In this document: in pieces, positions 16,632 to 24,864 of the stretch
How positions within the stretch are numbered: the stretch's first letter is position 1
Layout of the letters: each line of letters begins with the position of its first letter
Source: Sphingobium sp. Ant17
GTDB taxonomy: Bacteria > Pseudomonadota > Alphaproteobacteria > Sphingomonadales > Sphingomonadaceae
Direction of reading: 5' to 3'
DNA: 64,000 bases
Assembly (NCBI RefSeq): GCF_000588875.1
Contig: NZ_JEMV01000027.1
Coordinates: forward strand, 2,325-66,324
Translations under genes and position numbers: made by a program
Notes under the pieces: model-generated
What the model saw: the letters and a program-made list of their open reading frames with translations, nothing else
The model's database searches: none
Told to the model about the DNA's origin: nothing

Positions 16632-17041
16632 CAGCCGCCACGCTCCGCGTCCAAATAGCGCCGCACCCGCATGATGTCGGTCAATTCGCCGCCCAGCATG
16701 ACGGACAGCGCGCTTGCGCCATCAAAGACGGCGTTGGGCGCCTTCATCCAGTCATAGCCGCGCTGCGGCTCCTCAAAGATGATTCGCAAGGCCTTGTGGA
16801 TGCCCATGAGGTTGGACAAGCGCGCAAGGCCGTCACGCGAGATGCGGCCCGCCCCTTCAGCCTTCCACCGACGGAAGCTGCGCAAAGGCATATCGGTCAG
16901 CATAGCAGCTTGCTCGTCCGTGACGCCCCACTTGGCGAAAAGATTGAGGGCCGCACGAAACATCGCGCCGCCTTCATCCTGCGTGACAGGCTCAGGCCGG
17001 AACGGAGCTGGAACCGTCTCAATGGGTTGCAACATCATCAT
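16628..17041 (-). CDS. Xre/MbcA/ParS-type antitoxin (DUF2384)
   Basis: The 137-residue protein has an N-terminal Xre-like helix bundle (MFRAALNLFAKWGVTDEQAAMLTDMPLRSFRRWK) and the C-terminal antitoxin domain that binds RES toxins (ALRIIFE through VFDGASALSVMLGG and MRVRRYLDAERGGW). It neutralises the RES protein and represses its own promoter. Three consecutive Met codons begin the gene; ATG 17041 has GGAG 7 nt upstream. It is the first gene of the operon. Confidence 0.92.
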   Translation of the reverse strand: MMMLQPIETVPAPFRPEPVTQDEGGAMFRAALNLFAKWGVTDEQAAMLTDMPLRSFRRWKAEGAGRISRDGLARLSNLMGIHKALRIIFEEPQRGYDWMKAPNAVFDGASALSVMLGGELTDIMRVRRYLDAERGGW

Positions 17042-17049
17042 AAAGCATC

Positions 17050-17089
17050 TCCAATTGGCATTATATAAACAAATGATGCCAAATGGCAA
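17050..17089 (-). promoter_or_regulatory. xre-res promoter with palindromic operators
   Basis: On the minus strand TTGCCA (17084-17089) and TATAAT (17060-17065) form a near-consensus pair with 18-bp spacing. The -35 lies in a perfect palindrome, tgcca-aa-tggca (17077-17088). A similar half-conserved site, tcca-at-tggca, overlaps the other side at 17050-17060. Sites flanking the -10 suit autorepression by the antitoxin. Confidence 0.6.
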
Positions 17090-17324
17090 TATCGACATTC
17101 AGCGAGCCATTTCGCAAAAGCGCCGATTATGCGTTTAAAAGCACCCAGCACCCTTCTCACACCTGTTTCGATAGCGCCGTCCTAACCTCGCCTTGCTTAC
17201 CCTTTCAGCCACCGGGAGCAGGCCAAACAGTCGTTCCAATATTGCATCATCTTCGCCCGCTGGTTCCACGCTCCTTGGACAAAGCAGGTTTAACTCGGCA
17301 CTCGACCATAACGGTGGTGCTTCC

Positions 17325-18511
17325 CTAGCTTCTGGCAGCGCCATCCAGATAGTCCGACCAGGCCTGCATCATCGCTACTCGCTCATCCCAATATTCTCCG
17401 CGCGCATAAGCGCGCCTAACCGCGTCCGCCTCAGCGTGCGCCAACTGGCGTTCGATTGCATCGGGATGCCACTTGCCCATCTCGTTGAGCAATGTGCTCG
17501 CCATGGCTCGAAAGCCGTGACTCGTCATTTCATCGCCTGAATAGCCCAACCGTCGAAGAGCGCCGTTCAGCGCATTTTCGGACATGGGCCGCTTTATGGA
17601 CTGGAAGCCGGGAAACACATATTTACCCGTCCCGGTGACCTCCCTGATGGAAGACAGGACGGCAAGTGATTGCCGCGAAAGCGGGACGCGATGTGGGCGC
17701 CGCATCTTCATTTTTTCCGCAGGATCGACCATAACGCCTTGTCGAAATCGATCTCCAACCATTCGGCATGGCGCAATTCGCCAGGACGAACAAAAACATG
17801 CGGAGCCAGCCGCAAGGCGGCTCTCGTCACCGCATGACCGTCAAAACCATCAATCGCACGCATCAGCGGCCCGACCTGCTGGCTGTTGGTGATGGCAGCC
17901 AAATGCTTCACCCTTGGTGTCGTCAGAGCGTCGCGAAGATTGGCGGACAGATCATGCTCTGCCCTCCCAGTTGCGATTGCGTAACGAAACACTCTGCCGC
18001 AGACGCTCCTCAGTCGTCTGGCAGTTTCATGTCGGCCTCGCCCTTCGACCTCCCGCAAGACAGCAAGGAGTTCCATACTCGTGATCTCGCTCATTTTGCG
18101 ATCGCCCAGGCTGGGGTAGGCAAATTCGAGAAGCCATTTGATCTTGCCGATGGTGACATCCCCAAGTCCTTCCCGTTCTCGCTTGGCGAGCCACTCCTCG
18201 GCAACGGTGCGAAAACCAGTGGTCGCCTCGAAGGCTTCCTGGGCTTCAATTTCCTTTCGCATTGCGGTGGGATCCGAGCCGGCCGCCAAGAGCTTGCGGG
18301 CTTCCTCTCTTTTCTCTCGCGCCTCCGCCAAGGTGATCAATGGGAAGACGCCCATCGCCATCGTTTTGGCTTTGCCATCGAAGCGATAATTCATGCGCCA
18401 GTAGCGACCGCCTTGTGGCGTCACCAACAGATAGAGACCATGCCCGTCCGCGAGCTTGTAGGGCTTGTCTCTCGGCTTTGCCTTGGACAATGCGAGGGAT
18501 GAAAGTGCCAT
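17325..18511 (-). pseudogene. tyrosine integrase, frameshifted as read
   Basis: The gene encodes a P4-type integrase of about 395 residues. The N-terminal DUF4102 arm-binding domain (KPRDKPYKLADGHGLYLLV) starts at ATG 18511. The catalytic domain has the first Arg in VRPGELRHAEW, then HGFR and the Tyr in YARGEYWDER, with QLAH between. At about 17722 one C seems to be missing: ALWSI runs into a stop, while the next frame continues PAEKMKMRRPHRVPL. All catalytic residues remain, so this is either a sequencing slip or recent decay. It lies beside the tRNA-Leu 3' end. Confidence 0.88.
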
Positions 18512-18561
18512 GAGGGTATCTCCTGCGGCCCTGTTGGCCGATACCCGCAAAGATACCCTCA
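18511..18561. repeat. GATACCC inverted repeats before the integrase gene
   Basis: A perfect 10-bp inverted repeat, tgagggtatc (18511-18520) and gataccctca (18552-18561), frames the integrase upstream region, with a third copy of gataccc at 18540-18546. Such sites could bind the integrase arm domain or a directionality factor. Confidence 0.4.
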
Positions 18562-18612
18562 GCTACCCTGAATTCCCAAATCCACGAGCGGAAGCCGATG
18601 GACGCGAGACAC

Positions 18613-18641
18613 AAAAAAACCGCTGAATTCAGCGGTTTTTT
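18613..18641. terminator. bidirectional rho-independent terminator
   Basis: The perfect palindrome ccgctgaattcagcgg (18620-18635) is flanked by seven A on the left and six T on the right, so it works on both strands. It lies between the integrase gene and the tRNA and would stop transcripts of the tRNA at the island boundary. Confidence 0.85.
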
Positions 18642-18672
18642 CGATCTCTGCGGACTGGTCCGGAAGAACAAA

Positions 18673-18759
18673 TGGTGCCCAGAAGAGGACTCGAACCTCC
18701 ACGACCTTGCGATCGCCAGCACCTGAAGCTGGTGCGTCTACCAATTCCGCCATCTGGGC
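18673..18759 (-). tRNA. tRNA-Leu (anticodon CAG)
   Basis: On the minus strand the acceptor stem GCCCAGA pairs with TCTGGGC, followed by A and encoded CCA. The anticodon arm CCAGC-TTCAGGT-GCTGG gives anticodon CAG. The long variable arm and GGTTCGAGTCC T-arm are typical of leucine tRNAs. Length is 87 nt with CCA. Its 3' end faces the integrase, so it is the probable attachment site of the island. Confidence 0.95.
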
Positions 18760-18889
18760 ACGGGGTAGGAGCGCGCAACTAGCCGCTGCCTTTGGGGCTG
18801 TCAACGCATGTCGCGGATTATTTCGTTCCGCTTTGCAAAATCACGCTCTGGGGGTGGACGGCCGCAGTGCTGGAGCGGATGACGGGGCT

Positions 18890-19645
18890 ATGAGCCATGC
18901 CGATTCCACTCCGATCATCTTGCTCGCGCGCGCCGACGGGTTGCGCCTCGCCTGCCGTTCGCGCGCGGGGGAGGGGCCGACCATTCTCTTCCTGCCGGGA
19001 TATATGTCCGACATGGAGGGTGGGAAGGCGGTCGCGCTGGACCAATGGGCGGCAAGCCAGGGGCGCGCCATGGTGCGTATGGACTATGCGGGCAACGGGT
19101 CGAGCGAAGGGCGCTTTGCCGATGGCACACTGGCCAGTTGGCGCGACGATGTGCTGCTGGTGATGGATAGGGTGATCCAGGGACCGGTCCTGCTCGTCGG
19201 ATCGTCAATGGGCGGCTGGCTGGCGCTGCTGGTGGCGCTGGCCCGGCCGGGCCGGGTCGTGGGGATCGTCGGCATCGCGGCCGCACCCGATTTCACCGAC
19301 TGGGGCTTTACCGATGCCGACAAGGCCCTGCTCGCCACCGAAGGGCGGATCGAAGAGCCGACGCCCTATGGCGACACGCCCTATGTCACGACCCTGGCCT
19401 TCTGGGAATCGGGGCAAGCCGCGCGCGTGTTGGGCGATACCATTGCCATCGATTGCCCCGTGCGGTTGCTGCATGGGCAGCGCGATTCCGACGTGCCCTT
19501 CGACATAGCGTTGCAGACCGCCGCCCGGCTGCGTTCATCGGATGTGCAGACGCTGCTGATTAAGGACGGCGACCACCGCCTTTCCCGCGACGGCGACATC
19601 GCTCTGCTGATCCGCACCGTCGCCAGCCTGTTGGACAGCTACTGA
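18890..19645 (+). CDS. alpha/beta hydrolase
   Basis: The 251-residue protein is an alpha/beta hydrolase with nucleophile elbow GSSMGG (S about 105), acid in GQRDSDVP and His in KDGDHRLS. The oxyanion region LFLPGYMSDMEGGK resembles the ABHD10/palmitoyl thioesterase-like subgroup, so an acyl-thioester or glucuronide ester substrate is possible. ATG 18890 was chosen from the family N-terminus. Its TGA overlaps the next ATG (TGATG), so the two genes are coupled. Confidence 0.9.
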   Translation: MSHADSTPIILLARADGLRLACRSRAGEGPTILFLPGYMSDMEGGKAVALDQWAASQGRAMVRMDYAGNGSSEGRFADGTLASWRDDVLLVMDRVIQGPVLLVGSSMGGWLALLVALARPGRVVGIVGIAAAPDFTDWGFTDADKALLATEGRIEEPTPYGDTPYVTTLAFWESGQAARVLGDTIAIDCPVRLLHGQRDSDVPFDIALQTAARLRSSDVQTLLIKDGDHRLSRDGDIALLIRTVASLLDSY

Positions 19646-20514
19646 TGCCGCTATTTCTGCCCCTGATGCTTTTGGCCCAGGCCTATGATCCTGAGATCGA
19701 GGCGGTCATGAACCGCAGCCGCAAGGAGAAGCAGGCGGCGGTCGAGAGCGCTGCCGCTGTCCCCCCGCCCGCTACGCCCGCGCGAGAAGACGGGAAAATT
19801 CCCGTGCCCGCAAAGTTCGCCGTGCCTTTCCAGGCCTGCCTCGACCAGGCGCTTGACGATCCGAGTGCGGGGGTCGCCTTTGCCGAAAAATGGCGGATCG
19901 AGGGCGGGAGCTTCTATGCGCGCCATTGCATGGGCTTTGCCTTTGCGCGGGCCGAACGCTGGTCGCCCGCGATCATTGCTTACGAGCAAGCTGCCGAAGA
20001 GGCCGAGCGTGGTGGCGAAATGGCGCAGAGCGCGCGGCTATGGGCGCAGGCGGGCAATGCTGCGCTCGCCAGCGGGGATGCCGCCAAGGCGCGGGGCGAT
20101 TTCGACGCGGCGCTGGCGCGGGGCTTGCCCGATGGGCTGGAAAAGGGCGAGGTCCATCTCGATCGCGCGCGGGCTCTGGTCGCGCTGGGCGAGACGGATG
20201 GCGCGCGGGATTCGATCGACGTGGCCCTGACCCAGGCACCGAAGGATCCGCTCGGCTGGCTGCTGTCGGCGACGCTGGCGCGGCGCTCTGGCGAAATGAG
20301 CCTGGCCAAGGCGCATATCGCTCGCGCGGTGCAGCTATCGCCGGACGATGCGTCGGTTGCGTTGGAAGAAGGCAATATCGCGATCCTGACCGATCATGAA
20401 GATATCGCCCGGTCCGCCTGGCAGCGGGCGATGAAGTTGGAGCCAGACGGGGCCGCGGGCAAGGCAGCGTCGGACAATCTGTCCCGCCTGCCTGCGGCGA
20501 TGCCTCCGGGCTGA
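19645..20514 (+). CDS. TPR-repeat exported protein
   Basis: The 289-residue protein begins with a hydrophobic leader (LFLPLMLLAQA) that is probably a signal peptide. TPR-like helical pairs occupy about 80-275, for example FARAERWSPAIIAYEQAAEEA, AAKARGDFDAALARGL and AKAHIARAVQLSPDDASV. It is a likely periplasmic scaffold; the partner is unknown. It overlaps the hydrolase stop by one base. Confidence 0.8.
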   Translation: MPLFLPLMLLAQAYDPEIEAVMNRSRKEKQAAVESAAAVPPPATPAREDGKIPVPAKFAVPFQACLDQALDDPSAGVAFAEKWRIEGGSFYARHCMGFAFARAERWSPAIIAYEQAAEEAERGGEMAQSARLWAQAGNAALASGDAAKARGDFDAALARGLPDGLEKGEVHLDRARALVALGETDGARDSIDVALTQAPKDPLGWLLSATLARRSGEMSLAKAHIARAVQLSPDDASVALEEGNIAILTDHEDIARSAWQRAMKLEPDGAAGKAASDNLSRLPAAMPPG

Positions 20515-20606
20515 GATCCGTCCAGCAAGACTTTGTCACGGAACCGCTTTCCGGTTCGACCCGTTCGCTTGGAAAGAGCGGGACCCATGGAAACGGAGAA
20601 GAGACG

Positions 20607-20810
20607 ATGAACCCCAGGATGAAAAATATCGCTGTGATTGGCCTGCTGTTGGCGGGCGCAATGACGACGACGGCTTGTTCGCGTGGTGCGACGGCCGGCG
20701 GTTTGATCGGCGGCACCGGCGGCGCGGTGGTCGGCAGCGCGACTGGCCTTGGCACGACCGAGGGTGCGGTTATTGGCGGTGCGGCTGGTGCCGTGATCGG
20801 AGACGACTAA
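20607..20810 (+). CDS. small glycine-zipper lipoprotein
   Basis: The 67-residue precursor has a lipoprotein signal ending TTTAC (lipid Cys about 24) followed by a glycine zipper: GGLIGGTGGAVVGSA and AVIGGAAGAVIGDD. Such proteins insert in or beneath the outer membrane. ATG 20607 has GGAGAAGAG upstream. The 20515-20606 gap holds its promoter. Confidence 0.8.
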   Translation: MNPRMKNIAVIGLLLAGAMTTTACSRGATAGGLIGGTGGAVVGSATGLGTTEGAVIGGAAGAVIGDD

Positions 20811-20816
20811 ACCCCG

Positions 20817-21524
20817 CTATTGCAGGTAGAAGTCGACGGTCGTGACGACGCGCACCTTTTTGTAGGGCGTGTCGCTCGACCCGTCGCCGCCTTCGCCGTC
20901 GCGCGCGGCAATCGAGAAATAGCCCTGCGTGGCGCTCTTGATCCCGCCGACGCCCGAACCTGCATCCTTGGCGAATTGTTCGGCGGCGGCACGGGCGTCC
21001 TTGGTGGCGGCGGCCACCATCTGCGGCTTGACGTCGTTCAGCTTGGTGAAGCTGTAGCGCATGCCCGACCCTTCCTGCAGCGTGACGCCGCGCCGGACCA
21101 GGTCGAACTGCTGCGCGACGGCGCGCTGGGCGCGGGCGATGTCGGTTGTGCGCAGCAACATCCGCTGGGTGACGGTGATATTGTTCACGCCATTGTTGAG
21201 ATATTGGTTCACCCCGGCCCCGGTCGGGGTCAGCTCGTCGGGCTTGAAGCCCAGGCCGGTGAAATAGGACCGCAATTCCTTGGTATTATTGTCGATTTCC
21301 GCGCGCACGGTGGGTAGATCGAAGCCGGTGGCCGAATAGCTGATCGACCAGGTGGCAAGGTCTGCCGTCACGTCCTTTTCCGCCAGGCCCCGGACGGTGA
21401 CCGATCGATCCGCCGCCTTGGCGCGCCGCAGCCCGTCCCCCAAGAGATAGCCGCCACCGACGACGCCCAACGCCAGCAACGCCGCGCTGCCGAGCAATAT
21501 CTTGTCCCGCATGTCCAGTGCCAT
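20817..21524 (-). CDS. SIMPL domain (DUF541) protein
   Basis: The 235-residue protein has an N-terminal anchor (ILLGSAALLALGVVGGGYLLG) and the SIMPL domain: SVTVRGLAEKDVTADLATW, then a long coiled segment and KVRVVTTVDFYLQ. It is periplasmic or membrane-attached; relatives are oxidative-stress proteins of unclear mechanism. It converges on the glycine-zipper gene, with 6 bp between stops. Confidence 0.9.
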   Translation of the reverse strand: MALDMRDKILLGSAALLALGVVGGGYLLGDGLRRAKAADRSVTVRGLAEKDVTADLATWSISYSATGFDLPTVRAEIDNNTKELRSYFTGLGFKPDELTPTGAGVNQYLNNGVNNITVTQRMLLRTTDIARAQRAVAQQFDLVRRGVTLQEGSGMRYSFTKLNDVKPQMVAAATKDARAAAEQFAKDAGSGVGGIKSATQGYFSIAARDGEGGDGSSDTPYKKVRVVTTVDFYLQ

Positions 21525-21613
21525 ATCCTTGCCTCTTCCTTCTGTTGATGCGGGACCTTATCTTGAGAGCATCCCTGCCTTCGTGCAGATGAACCGTTGC
21601 TTTATGGCGGCGA

Positions 21614-22061
21614 ATGGAGAGAGACTTGCCCAAATTCCTGCATAGCATGATCCGCGTCAGTGACGTCGACAAGACGATCGCCTTTTTTCGACCTGCTTGG
21701 GCTCAAGGAGGTCAAGCGGTTCGACAGCGAACAGGGGCGCTTCAGCCTCGTCTATCTCGCCGCGCCGGGTGACGAGGATGCGCAGGTTGAACTGACCTAT
21801 AACTGGCCCCCGGAAGATGGCAGTCCGGCCGAAGCCTATGACGGCGGGCGCAATTTCGGCCATATCGCCTATCGGGTCGAAAATATCTATGAAACGTGCC
21901 AGCGCTTTGTGGATGCGGGCGTAACCATCAACCGCCCCCCGCGCGACGGCCATATGGCCTTCGTCCGCACCCCCGATGGCATTTCGATCGAATTGTTGCA
22001 GGACGGGCGGCTTGACCCAGCCGAACCCTGGGTGTCGATGCCTAATGTTGGACAATGGTAA
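21614..22061 (+). pseudogene. glyoxalase I-like VOC protein, frameshifted as read
   Basis: A short N-terminal frame ([21 protein letters not shown]) and a second frame ([18 protein letters not shown] to [14 protein letters not shown]) together make a full lactoylglutathione lyase-type VOC protein of about 148 residues. They are split at a run of six T (21683-21688); five T would join them. This is the only insertion-type slip in the window. The metal ligands H in SMIRV-adjacent HSM, the VELTYN Glu and the SIELLQ Glu are present. It overlaps gloB by 7 bp, so the two glyoxalase steps are one operon. Confidence 0.88.
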
Positions 22062-22789
22062 GCCCGATGCTGGAGGTGGTCCGCATCCCCGTACTGTCCG
22101 ACAATTATGTCTGGCTGCTGCATGACCCAACGAATGGCGAGACGGTCGCGATCGATCCCGCCGTTGCGGAGCCGGTGTTGGAAGCCGCGGCCGTGCGGGG
22201 ATGGACCATCGACCAGATTTGGAACACCCACTGGCATGGCGACCATGTCGGCGGCAATGCGGCGATCAAGGCCGCGACTGACTGCGTCATCACCGGGCCA
22301 GCGGCCGAGGCGGACAAGATCGCGACGCTCGATCGCCTGGTTGGTGAAGGCGATACAGTGCGCATCGGCGATCATGTCGCGACCGTGATGGCGGTCCCCG
22401 CGCATACGGCGGGGCATATTGCCTATCATCTGGCCGACGCACGCATGGCGTTCGTTGGCGATACGCTGTTCGCCATGGGTTGCGGCCGATTGTTCGAGGG
22501 GACGGCGGCGCAGATGTTCGCCAATATGGAACGTCTCGCGGCGCTACCGGAAGATACGGCTGTTTACTGCGCCCATGAGTATACGCTCTCCAACGGTCGG
22601 TTCGCGCTGATGGTGGAGCCGGACAATGTCGCGCTGGTCCAGCGCGTCGCGGTGGTGGAGGCCCAGCGGGCACGGGGCGAAGCGACGGTGCCGACGACGA
22701 TCGGGTTGGAGCGCGACACCAATATCTTCATGCGCGCGCGCGACGTGGCGCAACTGACCGAACGCCGCGCGGCGAAGGACGCGGCCTGA
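22055..22789 (+). CDS. gloB: hydroxyacylglutathione hydrolase (glyoxalase II)
   Basis: The 244-residue protein is a metallo-beta-lactamase-fold thioesterase with [10 protein letters not shown] metal site, [26 protein letters not shown] and AHEYTLSN substrate-binding motif. It hydrolyses S-lactoylglutathione to lactate and glutathione after glyoxalase I. ATG 22055 overlaps the upstream stop (ATGGTAA); ATG 22067 is an alternative start. Confidence 0.96.
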   Translation: MVSPMLEVVRIPVLSDNYVWLLHDPTNGETVAIDPAVAEPVLEAAAVRGWTIDQIWNTHWHGDHVGGNAAIKAATDCVITGPAAEADKIATLDRLVGEGDTVRIGDHVATVMAVPAHTAGHIAYHLADARMAFVGDTLFAMGCGRLFEGTAAQMFANMERLAALPEDTAVYCAHEYTLSNGRFALMVEPDNVALVQRVAVVEAQRARGEATVPTTIGLERDTNIFMRARDVAQLTERRAAKDAA

Positions 22790-22844
22790 CGGCTTTTGCG
22801 CTATGGTGCCGTGGTTGAGTTGAACATCGACAAGGAGAGTTGCG

Positions 22845-23246
22845 ATGCGGGTATGGATATGGATGGCGCCCCTCCTGCTGGCGGGCTGCACCGGCAGCTA
22901 CACGCCCACGCCGCTGACCGAAAAACAGGCGGCGAAGCTGGAAAAGGCCTTGGACGGCAAGGTCGCCGGTGAAAAGATGAGCTGCATCAACCGTCAGCCG
23001 CAGACCAATTTAACCGTCATCAGCAATAATGTGCTGCTCTATCGGGTGAACAACCGGTTGATCTACAAGAATGAGCTGATCGGCAGTTGCAGCGGCCTCG
23101 TCTATGGGGACACCATGATCGTGCGCAGCTTCGGCTCGCAACTCTGTCGCGGCGATATGACCACGACCGCCAATCTGCTGACCGGAATGACCAGCGGCGC
23201 TTGCGCCCTGGGCGATTTCATTCCCTATCGCACGCCAGGTAAATAA
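22845..23246 (+). CDS. hypothetical lipoprotein
   Basis: The 133-residue precursor has a lipobox LLAGC (Cys about 18). The mature part has four further Cys residues (MSCIN, GSCSG, LCRGD, GACALGD), suggesting disulphides in the periplasm. ATG 22845 has AAGGAGAG upstream. I do not recognise a family. Confidence 0.75.
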   Translation: MRVWIWMAPLLLAGCTGSYTPTPLTEKQAAKLEKALDGKVAGEKMSCINRQPQTNLTVISNNVLLYRVNNRLIYKNELIGSCSGLVYGDTMIVRSFGSQLCRGDMTTTANLLTGMTSGACALGDFIPYRTPGK

Positions 23247-23340
23247 CCCGGCGCGATTCACAGGAGGCGGGCCGAAATCAGGGCGTGATCCGTCATTGCC
23301 GCGATCAGGCCCGGCTCCTGTCACTCAACCCGCAGGCCGA

Positions 23341-24066
23341 TCAGAATTTGAAGATGGTGCCCAGATAGACGGCCTGGCTGTCTTGCCGGTCGTCGGTCAT
23401 CGGGGTCAGGCGACCCGCGACATTATTATTGTAGCGCACACCGGCGGTGACGTTCAGGTTGCGCGTCAGCGAGTAGGAACTGGCGAGATCCAGCGAATAA
23501 TCCTTCTCCGCACCTGGATTGCGTGCTGCGGTGACGGCATCGCGGCGGGTTTCGATCAGCATCTTGGTGCTGAAGCGATCCTTCTTGCCCTCATCCAGCG
23601 AGAAGCTCTTAGCATCGACCATGGTTTCGACCGGCACCGGATCAAGCGCCTTGCGGCCGACCGATTCGGGCAGAGCGAATTTGCGCCAATTCTGCGCGCC
23701 GTTCAGGCTGAATGCGACGGGCTTGATGTCGATCGGGTCGATCGTGCGGGTCACGGTTGGGCGTTCACCGCTGGCGCGGACCATCACGGTGATCGAACGC
23801 TCGCCGCTCAGCGATCCGCTGGTCGGCGTAAAACGAAAACCCTGACGATTGGCGGACGCTGCGATTTTCGCATAAGCGGCGGCCAGTTGCGGGTCTTTGG
23901 TTGTGGGCGTGAAGGACGAAATGCTGCCGAGCGCGCCGAGCGACACGGGTGCATCGGCCTGCATCTGCACCAGCTTGCTGGCTGCGCCGATCGCAGGAGA
24001 CAGCATGAAGCCGGTCACGGTCAATGCCGCTCCCGCCAACGCTAAATGTCCCCTCTGTACGCGCAT
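23341..24066 (-). CDS. exported protein with outer-membrane-like C-terminus
   Basis: The 241-residue precursor has a signal-like N-terminus (LALAGAALTVTGFMLSPAIGAAS). The C-terminal 80 residues alternate in beta fashion (YSLTRNLNVTAGVRYNNN) and end in F (GTIFKF), a typical outer-membrane terminal strand. The domain is too small for a common barrel family that I can name. ATG 24066 was chosen because it gives a clean signal; upstream in-frame starts exist. Confidence 0.65.
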   Translation of the reverse strand: MRVQRGHLALAGAALTVTGFMLSPAIGAASKLVQMQADAPVSLGALGSISSFTPTTKDPQLAAAYAKIAASANRQGFRFTPTSGSLSGERSITVMVRASGERPTVTRTIDPIDIKPVAFSLNGAQNWRKFALPESVGRKALDPVPVETMVDAKSFSLDEGKKDRFSTKMLIETRRDAVTAARNPGAEKDYSLDLASSYSLTRNLNVTAGVRYNNNVAGRLTPMTDDRQDSQAVYLGTIFKF

Positions 24067-24310
24067 GTCCCGAATCTCGCCCCCGTGCATTGTTATGTGG
24101 TAACGCTCTACACGCGGAAAGCCTCCATTGGCTAGGGGGCGGGGGGCTTTTTGTCGGAGCTGTTGCAAGGAACACACAGAGTTTGGCGCGTAGCGGTTGC
24201 GTGCCCAAACGATGATCGCCCCGCCCCGACGCAGCGCCCCTTGCCCAACGCCGCACGGCCACTATAGAAGCAGCCTGTTTTTCGTCATTTTCCAAGCTAG
24301 GACATGCCTG

Positions 24311-24760
24311 ATGGTCCGCCGTTTTTCCGCTCCTGTTTCCGCCGGCCTGCTGCTGGTCGCGCTTCTGCCGTTGGCCGCCTGCGGGGGCGGGTCGAAGGAT
24401 CGGCCCGAAGCGGACCTTGCCGCGTCGCGAGTGACGACGATCGGCGTCAACGCCTATCTGTGGCGCGCGGCGCTCGACACGATTTCCTTCATGCCGCTGG
24501 TCCAGACCGATTCGAACGGCGGCGTGATCGTGACCGACTGGTATGCCAACCCTAACAGCCCCAATGAGCGGATGAAGCTGACCGTATCGATCCTGGACCA
24601 GGATCTGCGCGCTGACGCGCTGCGCGTCGCGGCCAGCCGCCAGGTGAGCCAGAACGGCCAGTGGCTCGACGCGCCGGTCAAGGCCGCGACCGTGCAGAAG
24701 CTGGAAGAGGTGATCCTGACCAAGGCCCGCGACCTGCGCCGCACGTCGATTGGCGGCTGA
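24311..24760 (+). CDS. DUF3576 lipoprotein
   Basis: The 149-residue precursor has the lipobox LAACG and then the DUF3576 core: VNAYLWRAALDTISFMPL, VIVTDWYANP and ERMKLTVSILDQDLRADALRV. It is an alphaproteobacterial envelope lipoprotein of unknown role, often next to leuS and lptE as here. Confidence 0.9.
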   Translation: MVRRFSAPVSAGLLLVALLPLAACGGGSKDRPEADLAASRVTTIGVNAYLWRAALDTISFMPLVQTDSNGGVIVTDWYANPNSPNERMKLTVSILDQDLRADALRVAASRQVSQNGQWLDAPVKAATVQKLEEVILTKARDLRRTSIGG

Positions 24761-24812
24761 TTCTTCTTCGCTTGGGCGGCGCGCAGGCACCGCCTTTGTT
24801 TTTTGACGGTTC

Positions 24813-24840
24813 GGGGCTGGGCTTGCAAAGGCCCAGCCCC
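24813..24840 (+). promoter_or_regulatory. stem-loop before leuS
   Basis: A perfect 10-bp stem, ggggctgggc (24813-24822) and gcccagcccc (24831-24840), with an 8-nt loop ends 24 bp before the leuS start. There is no T run. It may terminate the DUF3576 transcript or act in leuS attenuation. Confidence 0.4.
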
Positions 24841-24864
24841 CTCGCATTTGGGTAGGACGTGAAC

